From positions 31,183 through 95,182 of the forward strand of contig QANU01007041.1 of NCBI GenBank assembly GCA_003254905.1: 64,000 bases of DNA. Reading direction: 5' to 3'. Positions 39,250 to 60,391 of the stretch are shown one piece after another (the stretch's first letter is position 1; every line of letters begins with the position of its first letter). Under the pieces are notes generated by a model that saw nothing but the letters and a program-made list of their open reading frames with translations, was not told the origin of the DNA and did no database searches. The stretch is from Nissolia schottii. Taxonomy: Eukaryota; Streptophyta; Magnoliopsida; Fabales; Fabaceae. The position numbers and the translations under genes are program-made.

Positions 39250-42190
39250 TGTATTTGTAAACAACGTGTTTATATAGTTGATGGTTTCCATAAAGCGAGA
39301 AGATTAAAAACATAATTATTGATCCAACTTCCAAACATAATTATTGAATTTAATTGTTGAGAGGAGACCCAAATGGCACAACTAGCAAACTAACCATGCA
39401 ATTTGCTCCGAGTAAAAAGTACTTACTCTATGAAACATAGTCAAGAAAAAGACCAGCTTAGATGGGGTCCCCTTTTCCCATGATGACGTGCTTCAATCAA
39501 TGGAAGGTTGTCACGGTAACTTAAACTTTATCCTATTGCCATGATTGCTGGAGTAACATTTTCATCTCTCAGTTTTACTAAGGCAAATGATTGACGTGCA
39601 AAAGTTGAGTTGAAATCCATCAACGGTCAATTAACCAATTTATAATTTGAATTAATAAGTAATCACGTACATAGAATCGCAGTTTCAAATTACGAACTCA
39701 TGACTTTTTTAAAATTCATCAGTTTTATACATATAAATATTTGTATATTGTTTTTGTCTTTTTGGTGAATGATTAGAATATCCACCAATTTTAAAGGTGG
39801 GACACGTGCTTTATAATTAAAATTAGAGATCAAACTCTTAATATTTTATCAAAAGATGATGATTCCTTTTTCTTAACCACACCATCGAGTTATTTGTATA
39901 TTGTTGATGGCTTTAAAATTAAAAAAGAAAAAAACTTTAAATGTTATATGCACTTGAAGTTGTAGTCCATTTTTAATTTTTTACTCAGTGTGAGCTTTGA
40001 TATAGTTGAAGCATGCGCATAAAATTTGTACAAACTCATTACTCTGTGCAAATAGAGTAATTATTGCAAATTAAACTGATTATATTAATAAAAATAAATA
40101 AATAATATTAGAGATTTATGAATGAGTCCTTAAATATTAGTTAAAAAAGTAGTATAAAAAATAATAAGAAAAGAAAATCTAAAGCTAATTTGTTTCCAAA
40201 TTTATTAAGATATAAATGGAAAGAATTATGATTGACAAGTTTACATCAATTTGTGTATTTCAAATAAATAAATATGTGATCTTCATTGCTAAGAAATCCC
40301 TATTTTTTATGGACGTCAGACCAGATTAGTTGGGTTAAAAATCATTTCTAATATACATGTCCATCCTTATTTTAATAGTGGTCTCCTTACCCAATCTATT
40401 TAAATAATAACTTATTGCACATTAGTACTACCTATAAAAAAGTGAGTATTTTAATACAATTACTCAGAGAATAAACAAATCGAGCATTAATTATGCCACA
40501 AGAGAGCCTTATCCGTATGCGTTATGCTAAATTTTGTAAGTGGTTTCCTTCTTTGAATTCACGATGATATTAATAATTATTAAAAGGTAGCATGGTTGGG
40601 GTCATTTTCAATGTTTGAATGATATTTGTTAGGGACAAGTGCGTAGTGATGAGTGTTAGTTTTTGCTCTCTCCCTATCGCAAGGCCTCAATGTGCTCCAC
40701 ATTGCAAGAGATACATTGCATTATCATATGAATATTTAATGTAATACGGATACGCGCGAATCTGTTTTGGATTTTACTTAGCATTTTTCCCCCACTTTTG
40801 TCGTTGGTCAGTTATATGTAACTATTTTTCTTTTTTCAAATGCATTGCGTTGGTTTTGATACACATGGTGATCTCTTTTTATTACTATTAGTACGAAGAG
40901 TGTTATATTATTATCTAATTATTCCATATATTGTTATATGTGTCATTCCCTCGAGAGTAAAATTATATGATTCAAATTATTATCCAACTACTCTAGTCTC
41001 GTTGCTTCTGTTTTTGTGCTTCTGTTTTTTTTTTTTTCTTAACAAGCAAAATCAGCTGGTTTGGGAAACCCAACCAGTTCACAAGTTTTTGAAAAAAATA
41101 GACCTAGCCGGGAATATAGTGTACATATAATTTAGTAGCTTGTATTTTAAGCGTGAATGTAATTAAATTAAGTTCTACATCAAAGAATGATAAATTAAGT
41201 AAATAGTATATATATTTTGGGAGAACTTATAAATTTATTGCCTTAAAATTTTAAGTTAAAATATTATGTCTAATCCATTTTTGTGTTCTCACTTAACTTG
41301 TTAATTTAAATATCTCCAATTATAGGCTCCCATCACTGTTTTAAACACAACACAATTGCAAGTCTTCCTCATATATCTTGTTTGATTTTATTATTTTAAT
41401 AGTTATGGTTGAGTCAAGTAGTGATATCAAGTTCAAAATTTTGAGAGACTTAAATCAATGAGTTTAAATAAATCACAAAAATAGACTAAACGTTATATTG
41501 TAATCTAAAAATCTTAATGTAATGAGTTTATAAGATTTTTCAAATTATAGTTTTACACCGAATTTTTTTGCTTATTGTGAACTATGTTTTGTTCTAATTA
41601 ACAAGTTTAATATATGAAAATATTCAGATAATTTTCTTTTTGGTACAAGATCTTGAAAACATTCCATAGAAATGATTTTAAGAATATCTTTTGCTCAATA
41701 TTCTTGTACTTTCATTCCCATCTTATGAATGATAAACAATTATATATATTCCTATGTAATATGGAATATTTGACCTGTGAAATGTTTCAAATGCACGGTT
41801 CTGTTGCATTGTCATTATCAATCAACCTACCTCTCCTTCTTTTTTTTGTATTGAGGACCAATTGCAACTTATCAAACATTTACAAAGTAACATTAAGACT
41901 AAACATGCAATTTTTTTGTCTACTCATATTTTGATCAATTGTTCATATAGTTTCTTTTCTTTTCTTTTGACGGATAATTGTTCATATTGGCTGTGACCCC
42001 TTTTGATTGGATAGTTGGTGGAGATGATCAAATTTATACACCAACATCATTTTGGTTTCGCATTGAATTAATTCCTCTAAAAATGTTTTCTATTATGATA
42101 TCACATGAGATGTCTATCAGTAAGAGTCAATGACACTCCTTATAAAATATGAGTCTGATTTTAAAGAATTTTATTTTTATTCATGGACAG

Positions 42191-42223
<33 letters not shown>

Positions 42224-42226
42224 NAA

Positions 42227-42275
<49 letters not shown>

Positions 42276-43330
42276 AATAAAGCTACAAATCGCAATGTGT
42301 TGAAAATATTTATATATCATGACTAGCTATATAACAATGTAAAGATTACTAACGTCATGTACAACGAGATCTTTAAAAATGTAAATTGATTATGTTAATT
42401 GCATAAACAACTTATTGCTGACAATGACAAGCATTTAGCCCATATTTTTTGATTTGTAATGTTTATTTCTTTAACCAATTCACAATATATATTTTAAGTA
42501 TGTTATATTTACATTGATTTAGATATGATTTGTGAATGGTATACTCCGTCTATATGCGCGAGTTTATATTCTAGTAGTTTATATAGTCGAAAACTATTGA
42601 CAATTACATAAATATATAATTCGGATATGGAAGCGTTTAATCAAGTTTGCACTTTATAAGAAGTGAACATGTATTACCTTTAAGTCTTGGCGATATATGA
42701 AAGAAAATCTGTCGGCCAAACCCTTACCAACTTACTAGTACATATAAGTGCATGTTATCCTCCGTAAGTTTTAATTAAGTGGATTGATGATCACTCTCTC
42801 ACGGATAATGATTGGTTCTCTACATATTTATAGTATTCTTAATCATGAAAACAAAATTTGCGTAATCAATATTTGTGATAGGTGAAATCTATTGAAGAGG
42901 AACAATCATCATTGTTTTATATATGATCAATAAATTGACGAGACTTGATTATGATTGTTCATCTATATATAGAGAGAACAAGTCATGAAACGTGATTGTT
43001 TGGACATGTGAGAACTTGTAAAACAATCGAGGGATTCCTGAAATTAAAGGCTAGTAATTAAAGTCAGCGCTCAATTCTTCCAAACTCCATCTTATGCAAA
43101 ACTTAAGCACGAATATCTTAATTAAATATTTGCATCTATTATTGTTGTAGCGTGCTTTATATGTCATGGTTTTTATTATTATTATTATTTAAACTAAGAT
43201 AGTAGTGCGATTTTTCCACTGTACTAACATGTAAATTTCAGCAGAAAAATTAGCAAAATTAAGTGTTTGAATTAAATGATATATTTTATTTTAAACTCGA
43301 GCACACAGATTATGCAATCATATATCCGTT
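39250..43330. other. Long gene-free AT-rich stretch
   Basis: No gene was recognised. A long TA array lies at 42191-42265 and holds one ambiguous base at 42224. Short frames here are random and AT-biased. Confidence 0.55.
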
Positions 43331-43334
43331 TACT

Positions 43335-43750
43335 AGGGTTGGAAGTGAATCAAACCAATTCACGAGTTTAGTTTGATTCGTTAATGGCTCAACAGATCAA
43401 ACTCACGGGTCAAATTTGAGTTTTGTTATGTCCAACTCAATAGCTCAAGAATTGGTTGAATTATGTTCAGGTGTATATAGATATATGTAGTAGTAATACT
43501 AAGTCTGTTGTTATGATTATATGTTATAACTTATTAAATGTAAAAGACTTATTTTATATTTAGTTTGAGTTATTTAGTTAAAATTTAATACTAATAAACT
43601 TGGATTCGATAAATCTTTAATGGGTTGAATATTTAAGCTATAAATTTTGACTCAATTTTAAATAAGTTCAAACTTAGTTTAATTCACTAAAAAATAAGCT
43701 GAGCTTAAACTTCAACTAACTCAACTCAACTCAGTTTACTTTCAAACCTT
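43335..43750. mobile_element. Likely MITE, about 416 bp
   Basis: The left end AGGGTTGGAAGTGAATC resembles the reverse complement of the right end AAGGTTTGAAAGTAAAC, and the inner part carries the 'caactcaa / tcaaactcacgg' blocks in opposite orientation in the two halves. It has no coding potential and no clear target duplication. The family was not identified. Confidence 0.55.
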
Positions 43751-43754
43751 AGAA

Positions 43755-44285
43755 AGATGTTAAACTCAACCGTAAATAGAATAGTAGTATAGTATGATTG
43801 AAGTTGAGCGCAAGGGTAACAGAAAATAGTGTGTAAGTGTAACGTGTACAACCTTTTGGCAACTTATTATGTGGATGAAAGAAGTGAAAAGGACAAGAAT
43901 GTCATTATGGAAGGTATAGAAGACGACAGACAAGGAGGTCGGCAACTGTCGGCCGGTGAACCCGGGGAGACACAGATTAAAAAAAAGGGAGAAAATTCTA
44001 ACATAAAAAATCTACCAATAATTTCGTTCCTCCTAAATTTCAAACCAAGAAAATAAAAGTAAAGTATACAGTATTATTAATTTTAAAAAATAATTTTTAA
44101 ATATCAAACATTATATTTAATCTTTCTCATACATGATGGAGCTCGCATGATATGCGAAAAATGTCAAACATAATGTATACAGTATATTTTTAACTTTCAA
44201 TTAACACCTCCTGTCAGCTTTAAGTGGGATCATCTATTAATTTTAATCTCCAACAGTTACTAACCAACTAAACTCCAAATTTAAC
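43755..44285. other. Upstream region of the U-box gene
   Basis: No gene was recognised. It leads into the promoter and CT-rich leader of the U-box gene. Confidence 0.45.
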
Positions 44286-44517
44286 AATTTGGGTCACACC
44301 ACCCCTGAGTACCCAAATCACAATCCCCTTCCTTCCCTCTCCTCTGCCATTTTGCTTTCTGTTACTCTCGGCGTGTTTCGCTCTACGACACGTCGCTTTG
44401 AGAGAAAGCTTTTAGATCTTCCCAACCCTAATTCCGCGATTACACAAACTCTCTCTCATTGTATATATATATTTTTTTAATGTAGCCTCCTTGGCTGCGA
44501 TTTGCAGTTTCTGCTTG

Positions 44518-45270
44518 GTATGTGTCGTTTTGCTTTCCCGAACCCTAATCATTCTTCCTCTTTAGCTCCGTGTATTGGCCTCATTGCTTCGCTTCTGAAT
44601 CAGCCCTTTTTGTTTCGAACGGTTATTGGCTGTTACCGCTTTCTCTGTCCTAAAACATTTGAGTTGTGAATTTGTTGGACTGAAGATCTTAGCTGGCAGA
44701 TTTTGCTTTCACGTCTGCGTTTCTTTGTTGGAATCGAGAAGGTGTGAAGTGAGAACTTGTTTCAATGGATTATAGTGTCTCGAAACTGTTTCGAATTTGA
44801 CATATCCCACTTCCCCCTTTTGGATTCAATCTCTGATTTCACGGAGCTGATTTTGAAGTTTTAGCAGTCATGAACCGTATTTCACTTTCTCTTACGGTTT
44901 CTTCACTTTCTTCGGTTGGACACAAAAAGGCTTCTTTTAAAAGAGAAATTAAAAAAGGAGTTAGTTGTACTTGAATCTTTGTTTGAAAAAAGTTTGAAGG
45001 CCTAGGTTTTTTCCTTTTTCCTTCTTGTTTTTCTTGTTTTCACTGCCTAAATGGGACATTCATTTATAGAATAACATGAGATTTTATATTTTGCATGGAA
45101 AACAAGATTGAGTTTGTTGTTGTTTTCTTCCTGTTGTTTCTTGTAAAGCTTACTGAATTGTGGTTAAATGTGTTTGATGTTATGTTTTGCTTACTTTGTG
45201 GATGTGAACTGAAAACTTTAGTTGAGATTCTGTTTTGATTCTAACTGCTAAGTTTTTCGGCCTTTTGCAG
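44518..45270 (+). other. Likely 5' UTR intron of the U-box gene
   Basis: A GTATGTG donor follows the CT-rich leader at 44517 and a CCTTTTGCAG acceptor ends at 45270; the start codon is 94 bases further on. Support is from splice signals only. Confidence 0.6.
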
Positions 45271-45363
45271 ATATTCTTTCTTCCTTCTCTTTGATCCAGT
45301 TGCTAAAATAGTTTCATATCTTTTAGCGCCCAAGTTTACTTACTAAGGCAGTGAATGTAAATA

Positions 45364-48300
45364 ATGGATGTTGCTGAGGTTGAAGAAAATCTGTTTGCAG
45401 CAAGTGATGCCAAGGTATGATTGAGCATCTTAATGATTGTGCATGGTGTTTTGGAATTTCTGATGCTTTATGTATAGTAAATCAGCAATTGCTTTTACAA
45501 TTTGCACAGTGCTTATTCCAAGGTCTAACTCTAATTGACGACTCAAATTTATTTAATATATTTTTCTTTTTATCTTTCATTCAATTAGGTAGGAAATGGG
45601 AAAGAAAAATTCTCCCCCCCCCCCCGTTTCTTTATATTTTATGTAACTGAGTGAAAAATAAAAACAGTTGAATCCGCACACTTTTAACAGTTTCTTTCTA
45701 CGGCGTTATCACTACTACTACTTATGCAAATACTTTGCATTGCTGGCCAAATGAAATAGAAAGAGTTGATGTTCTGTGTTCTTTTTGTTCTGGTTTTTAG
45801 TGCCTCTGTTTCCTGTTCGGTTGCAAGTTTTATTTATTTGTTTATTTAATTTTCTGTAATTTAATCTAACCAATTTTTATCTGGTGTCTTATGCAGCTAC
45901 ATGGACAAATGTGCAAGACGCTTTCTCTATTATATTGCAAAGTATTGTCTGTATTTCCTTCTTTAGAAGCAGCTAGGCCTAGAAGCAAATCCGGAATTCA
46001 TGCACTATGTTCAGTGCATGTAGCCTTAGAGAAGGCCAAGAATGTTCTTCGGCACTGCTCAGAGTGTAGTAAACTTTATTTGGTATGATCTGTTTCCTCT
46101 GTAGTTTTATTTGCTGATTATTTATCTTAGTATGTAGGCTTATAATTTTTTTTTTATCCAGTTCAACAGGTTATATGTTGTAGGCCGGTCAAGTCATTTG
46201 ACCTGAAATAGATTTAGAGTATCATACTTATGGCTTACTTATGATGCAGGCTATAACCGCGGATTCTGTTCTTCTAAAATTTGAGAAGGCTAAATGTGCT
46301 CTCAAAGATAGTCTTATAGGGGTGGAGGATATTGTCCCACAATCTATTGGCTGTCAGGTACTAAACTTCAACAATATGGCTGTGTAGTTTGTTTTTTGTT
46401 TTTTTTTTTTAATTTTTAAATGTGAGGTTCATGATCCTCTATTCCTCTTACAATATGTGTAAGATTTTACCCAGCCTTGCTGATTCCACTTTTTAGTATG
46501 TGACTGAGTGTGGGTTTGTTTTAGATGTTTGATTCCTCCTGAATTATTGAACGCCACCTTGTATGTAATATTATGGATTCAGTTTTCTGAACACTGACTC
46601 TTGCATGTATATGCACATGAAAAAATGTCACTCTTTTCTTGTTTTCATTGTCAATATTAACTTGGTCTAAGGTTTGACTCTATATGTTCAGATTCAGGAG
46701 ATTGTGAACGAACTTGAAAGTATGTCATTTGCACTTGACCCATCAGAGAAGCAAGTTGGCGATGAATTAATTGCATTGCTTCAGCAGGGGAGAAAGTTTA
46801 GTGACTCTAATGACAGCAATGAACTTGAATCTTTTCACCAGGCGGCTACTAGACTTGGAATTACATCTTCTAGAGCTGCTCTTACCGAAAGAAGAGCTCT
46901 TAAGAAACTCATAGAAAGGGCTCGGGCTGAGGAAGACAAGCGAAAGGAATCAATTGTTGCATATCTTTTGCATCTTATGAGGAAATACTCCAAATTATTT
47001 AGAAGTGAGTTCTCAGATGACAATGATTCTCAGGGTTCTGCACCTTGTTCTCCCACTGTTCAGGGATCTATTGAGGATGGTGTTCCCGGTGTTCATTGTC
47101 AGGCCTTTGACAGACAGCTTTCAAAACTTAGTTCCTTTAATTTTAAGCCAAATGATAGGGAATCAGGGCAGATGCCCTTCCCACCTGAAGAGTTAAGGTG
47201 TCCAATATCTCTGCAACTAATGTATGATCCTGTTATCATTGCTTCTGGGCAAACTTATGAAAGGGTATGCATAGAGAAATGGTTCAGCGATGGGCACAAC
47301 ACCTGCCCAAAGACCCAACAGAAACTTTTACATCTTTGTTTGACTCCTAATTACTGTGTCAAGGGTCTTGTTGCTAGTTGGTGTGAACAGAATGATATTC
47401 CTATTCCTGAAGGTCCTCCTGAATCTCTTGATCTTAACTACTGGAGATTGGCATTATCAGAATCTGAATCTACAAATTCAAATTCAAGATCTGTAAACAG
47501 TGTTAGCTCTTGCAAGTTGAAGGGTATCAAAGTGGTTCCTTTGGAAGAGAGTGGTATCTCTGAGGAAACTAGGGAAAATCAAACTGAAAGTGTGTCTACA
47601 CAGGAGGAAGATACTGAGCATTATTTTAGTTTCCTGAAAATCTTGACTGAGGGTAACAATTGGAAGAGGAAATGTAAAGTGGTAGAACGATTAAGGCTGT
47701 TGCTGAAGGATGATGAAGAAGCCAGGATTTTTATGGGGGCTAATGGCTTTGTTGAAGCACTTTTGCATTTTTTGCAATCAGCTGTGCGTGAAGGAATTTT
47801 GATGGCTCAAGAAGATGGAGCAATGGCTCTCTTCAACCTGGCTGTAAATAACAACAGGTATGCTTTATCTTTCCTATTTTTTTTATAATGATTTTGAACC
47901 TTAAGTAAATTGCTCTTCATATGATTACAAAATCAAAATAGTTGCTTGGTATTTGAAAATTGAGACCTTCATTTTAGGTAAAGCCATACCTTCGCGTAAA
48001 TAAATTGATTTTATCCACACAAAAAATTGAAAATGAATTACACTTCGTGTGTCTGGTTCTTTATTGGTATATTTAAATAGAAAGAGAATGATGTTGTTCG
48101 TTCAGTTAATATTTTCAAATTATAAATGTGGGTATAGTTTCCCAAGATATAGTAGAGTTATTAGCTCTCTGTGCATATGCATAATTTAAATTATTTTTAA
48201 CCTTTGTGAACGTCATTACGTTAAATTATATCCTTGTCACTTTTCAACAGAAATAAGGAAATTATGTTATCGGCCGGAGTATTACCATTGTTGGAGGAAA

Positions 48301-49040
48301 TGACTTCCAACACTAGTTCTTATGGTTGTGCAACTGCCCTATATGCGAATCTCTCTTGTCTTGAAGAAGCCAAGCCTATGATTGGCATGAGTCAGGCTGT
48401 CCAGTTCCTAACCCAGCTTCTTCAAGCTGACTCTGATGATCAATGCAAGCAAGATTCTCTCCATGCTCTCTATAATCTTTCTACTGTGCCTTCCAATATT
48501 CCATACCTCCTTTCATCTGGCATCATTAATGGCCTACAGTCCCTTCTTGTAGCCCAGGGTGATTGCATTTGGACAGAAAGATGCGTATCTGTTTTGATAA
48601 ACTTGGCTTCTTCTCAAGTCGGAAGGGAGGAAATGGAATCAACCTTGGGACTCATAAGCTCATTGGCTGCGATATTGGACACCGGTGAGCTCCTCGAGCA
48701 GGAGCAAGCTGTCTCTTGTCTCCTGATTTTGTGCAACAGAAGTGAGAGATGTAGTGAGATGGTGTTGCAAGAAGGGGTTATACCTGCATTGGTTTCAATA
48801 TCAGTGAACGGGACCCCAAGAGGGAGTGAAAAAGCTCAGAAACTCTTGATGCTGTTCCGAGAGCAGCGGCAACGAGACCATTCACCAGCAGAGGCACATA
48901 ATTGCCCTGCTGAAACTAGTGATTTGTCTATGCCGCCTGCGGAAACAAAGCCGCTATGCAAGTCTATGTCTAGAAAGAAGTCATCAAAAGCTTTAAGCTT
49001 TTTCTGGAAAAGCAAGAGCTATTCAGTCTACCAGTGTTAA
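45364..49040 (+). CDS. PUB45: U-box/ARM-repeat E3 ubiquitin ligase, PUB45/PUB6 type
   Basis: Five coding exons: 45364-45414, 45897-46082, 46250-46357, 46692-47857, 48251-49040; 766 residues, matching the PUB6/7/45 group of about 765-770. The start MDVAEVEENLFAASDAKLHG opens the helical U-box N-terminal domain (about 1-250). The U-box lies near 278-352: PPEELRCPISLQLMYDPVII, TYERVCIEKWF, then NTCPKTQQKL and LTPNYCVKGLVASWCE; it recruits an E2 without zinc. Armadillo repeats fill about 400-690 (EDGAMALFNLAVNNNRNKE, SLHALYNLS, CVSVLINLAS), and bind targets or partners. A serine/lysine-rich tail follows. The exact target is unknown. The symbol follows the Arabidopsis gene it most resembles; PUB6 and PUB7 are close alternatives. 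Confidence 0.93.
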
Positions 49041-50510
49041 GTTCCACAAGGTTGTAAACCTCTCTGTTTGCTCTTGACTTTTCTGGCCCTACTTTTACCC
49101 TCCCCCCATTCCCCTTCCAATGGGTGCTCTGCTTATTGTTTTTTGGTTTCCAAAGCGAAGAAGAGATGTATAGGCCTGTGTATTATGGATTTTGTATTCT
49201 TCTGTCGCTTTCCTCTATGTAATATCCAATCTCTCTGCTGTTAGTTATTTTTACGGCAAATGTGAATTATGTATAACGGTGTTTCCTCGGTGAAAATAAG
49301 GTAATTCGGATCTTCTCCTAGGTTGTTAGAAGCTTAGTACATGTCGTTATCCATGCTGGTCTCAATTCAAGTCTCAATGCCACTCATCCGTAGTCTTTGG
49401 CCCGTGTATATTGGCTGGTAGCACTTGAATTGTTTGATTTCAATATGGTGTCATTTCGTGACCACGACAATTGATCGTTTTTTTAGGTATACAGCCGCTG
49501 AGGTTTGAAAAATTAAAACTAATAGAGCCCTCTTACCAATTACTTGAAATGCTCTGAAAAATAAATAAGAAAATCATACTATTGTTCACTGATAACTGAT
49601 TCTTCAGGGAAAAAGTAAAACACTGTTCGTGGCTGCCAAGTCGTCAAAAATTACCGTATCTTTTGGGGATTCAGTTGGTCGAGTCCAACATCAAATCTGG
49701 AAGTATTTTTGTCCGAAACTACGCATCATTTATTGGTGCAATAGGCTTATTGGTTCTTTTATTTTTGGTTAAGAACCGAACCGATTCATGATTAAAAATT
49801 CAGGAACATCGTGATGGATGGGATCATGATGTGGTTGGTATAAGTCACACTCCGGGTCCATACATCAATCAAAATTCAATTAGATTTTGCTTCTCTGTTG
49901 GTTGTTGACTTTCATTGCTTGCCTCATCTCCGAGCCCATTACTTTATAACACAATCATGGACTTTCCACATATGTGAAAGGGGACACTCCCCCAGTCCCT
50001 ATTTTCTTGGAATATTCCTAAACCGATTTTCAAGTTTCAACACATCAACTATTTTGCAAATCAATTCTATTATTCTCAAGTAGCTCCTTAACAGCTTCAT
50101 TTAACAATATTTCATAATTTTGCGTTCCACATAGATATAGGGTCTTGACTATGATGGGGACGTGAAAAAGCTATTTCAGCCAGCATGTTGAAGTAATTAA
50201 TAATGCTGTGCACAATTTTTAGTGGCAAATGAAGAATTTAATTCTAATTAATTGACCATTATCTACAAGTATAACAAGAAGTGATAGAAAGCGGACTTGA
50301 TTGCATCGTTGCATAAAATTACGAGATGGACTGAACAAGCTCGTTTCAAGATTTCATGTAAACATGTTGAAGGACAAGCTGCATAAGAAATCAATAAATT
50401 AAGAAAAAGAAAATGACGCAAAGTGTTCAAGACTCATCATTAGTCATGGGCATTTCTTGTTAGCTATAGCAGCATGCATGCATGCATCCTTCATGTTTTA
50501 TTTTATTTTT
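49041..50510. other. Intergenic DNA between two convergent genes
   Basis: It holds the 3' UTRs of the U-box gene and of the minus-strand gene. No further gene was recognised. Confidence 0.5.
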
Positions 50511-50516
50511 TTCCTT

Positions 50517-51946
50517 CTAGAAACGGCCATCGTCCATGAGCCATGAATCGAACAATGTGAGAATCTTATGATCGCCACCACCCTTTGTGCTCTCGCTCTT
50601 TCCAACTTGGCACTTCACAACAGCTTCACTCTCTTTATGGCTGCTGCCACAACCACCACTTCCATTACTCTTTTCTACACCCTCTCCTTCACTATTATTC
50701 ACTTCACACAATTCATGATCTCCATCATCAACCTTCTTCTCATTAGGGTCCCTCTCCAATGCTTCCTTATACGACCCTTTTGGGGGACTCATCACCTCAA
50801 TAACCCCTTTCTTCTCTGCCTCAACCTCTGATATAGGAGGAAAACTTTCCAATGAATCCATGGGAATGTACTTAGATGATGATGAATTCATGTGCTCATA
50901 GAAATCCCTATCAACCCCAATTGTTTTCTCCTTCAAGCTTGAATCTTCAAGCCCCAAATACTGATCCACCTTGGAAACCAAACAATTCAACCTTGACATG
51001 AAAAGGGTCAGTGCCCATTCCAGCAACGGTACATTGTGTACAATTTCAGGTAACTTGTCCACTGCACCATCAAATTTCATTGGCAGGGTCCCTACTGCTA
51101 GAACTAGTTCATCCATTCTGTCGAACACGTGGTGTGCGGGCGGGAAAACTTTCTCGGAGATTCTTTCAGCTGTTAGGATGTGATCATCCATGAAGGAGAG
51201 TATTGCTAGCAACTGGAATTGCATTGCAGAGATGAAGGGTGTGGCGAATTTGGCCAAATTTGCCACCCTTCTCAAGGATGAACCAATTGGTCCATTGATG
51301 TGTTGGGTTTTCCCGTATGCAATGTTGGCAATCGCTATGATTGAGGCTCCGCATGCATGTAACGGACGTTGCCTTGATGAACTCGTTGATCTTGCCGTTG
51401 CCTTTGGCTTCTGAAAAAATTTAAAACAAAATTTTTTCATTAGTGTCATATGATTCTAAATTTAAAATTTCCTTCGATTCCTCGCAATTGCAGTAACCAA
51501 CGCAACCCAATCGGATCAAGACAGAAACCGCAATTTAGACATTGGTTAACTATATTAAATTTTAACATTTTATATCAAACTTGTTTATGACCCTTGATTG
51601 AAATATCTCATTGTTTTTTCATATGCCTCATTGTTGTTTTCGTTGTTACGTTGAATCTGTTTCATGACAAATCTTTGCGCTTTATCATTTAACAAAATAG
51701 TGCATTGGTTAATCAATTGAATCAAACGAATCATGAGAGAAAAACGCACATGGCCTATTTGGTCTATGAGAAATGTGATGGAGATCAACGAGAATGTAAC
51801 CATTTTAAAGAACAATTCCAAACTAACAATAATATTAGTGCTGTTAATTAAGCAATGTATCCTAATAAAAACATCAATATTACATACAAAAGAATGATTA
51901 AAAAAAGATAATGTTCAAAATTGAGACTTACTTTGGAACAGAACAT
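50517..51946 (-). CDS. Plant protein of unknown function, two exons
   Basis: I do not recognise this family. The model is a 15-base first exon (51932-51946, MFCSK) spliced to 50517-51410, giving 302 residues. A TATA box sits 90 bases upstream of this ATG, and both splice sites are standard, so the two-exon form is preferred over a start within the intron (which would read MTLMKKFCFKF). The N-terminal half is hydrophobic-helical (HACGASIIAIANIAYGK, ISAMQFQLLAILSFMDDH, RMDELVLAVGTLPMKFDG). The C-terminal third is acidic and low complexity with Glu, Ser, Asn and Gly runs, so probably disordered. There is no signal peptide and no definite membrane span. It lies between the U-box and helicase genes and is divergent from the latter. 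Confidence 0.75.
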
Positions 51947-52035
51947 GATGGGTGGCATATCTGTGGTGTTGGTGGTGCGGAAGATGGTAAGAGTCAATAA
52001 AACTGCAAATTGGTGAATGTTGCACCTTCAGAGAA

Positions 52036-52042
52036 TTTATAG
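52036..52042 (-). promoter_or_regulatory. TATA box of the minus-strand unknown gene
   Basis: CTATAAA on the minus strand, about 90 bases ahead of the ATG at 51946. It supports transcription starting upstream of the small first exon. Confidence 0.6.
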
Positions 52043-52049
52043 ATCTATC

Positions 52050-53095
52050 ATGAATTGGTTTGCTGGACCAGCAACCTAAAAATATAAAACAAAAAAATCA
52101 ATGAAGGTCCAAATCTAACAGTTAAGTTGCCCCATGATAGAAGGCAGTTAGTGGATCCAAAATACTTGTTCCTGGCAGCTGGGAATGGCGTTACTCATAT
52201 TTGCATCAAATAAAATTTGAATAAAATTTAACAGATGGCAAAAATAAAAGATAAAGACAGTTATTAATAAAATATAGTATGATTTTCTCAAGGGATTGAT
52301 TGCTAAATATCAACACTTTATATATAGGACAACAGTATATAACTGATAAATTGATATATTATATTTTTAATTATTAATATTAATGTTAGAATAATTTTTG
52401 TTAGAATAATTAATTATCATTTAAGTTGGTTGATGAATTAATTTTTGAATTAAAATTAAACTAAGAAATAAATCCAGATTTATGGTATCGCTAATCAAAT
52501 CTGCGTTACGTGAAGTTGTAACTTTTTTGTTTGTTTGTGTTCTATTAGTTATACAAAAACATATCATACTTTTATTTACATTACTAGTTTTGTGTTAAAT
52601 AAATTTTAATTACATATATTTAAAAAACAAAAATACTAAAAAAAAAAATATTGCAAAACAAAAAAATAAATATTTGTCATCAAATATTTATACGTACCTG
52701 AACACGCATGTATTTAATATTATTCATTTATATATTATGTTTATCTTTTGTGTATATATAAATATCCATGTGCTTACTATTACTTATTGTATATTTAATA
52801 ATATTTGTTTATGTACTATATAATATTTGTTTTTGTATAAAGTATACAAAAAGTGCCAAGTTTTAAGATGTGCAAATAGTATAACTAATTTAAAATTTTT
52901 AATCAACTCTTTTAAAAATAAACAAATATATAAAAAATTATTATTTATTAAATACAAATAATAAAAATAAATATTTAATTTATATCTTGCAACGTACAAA
53001 AAAAAACCTAGCTAAACTAGATTTTGAAACACCAAATACAACTTGAATCCCCCTCTCTGCTTTTCGAAACCATCACTTTGGCATTCTGCCGCTTG
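52050..53095. other. Divergent intergenic region, AT-rich
   Basis: It holds the shared upstream region of the minus-strand gene and the helicase. It is very AT-rich; no RNA gene was recognised. Confidence 0.5.
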
Positions 53096-53101
53096 CAGCT
53101 T

Positions 53102-60391
<7,290 letters not shown>

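Noticed and set aside
43829-44056. Possible small protein of 75 residues
   Set aside because: It has no family resemblance, lies just beside a MITE, and no promoter or splice context supports it.
50517-51449. One-exon model of the unknown minus-strand gene starting at 51449
   Set aside because: The region between 51411 and 51449 looks like an intron end (T-rich tract then CAG), and a spliced 15-base exon with an upstream TATA box fits better.
53024-53101. Earlier in-frame start for the helicase
   Set aside because: It would add 26 residues not found in the related plant proteins as I know them, which start at the MATLPI-type sequence.
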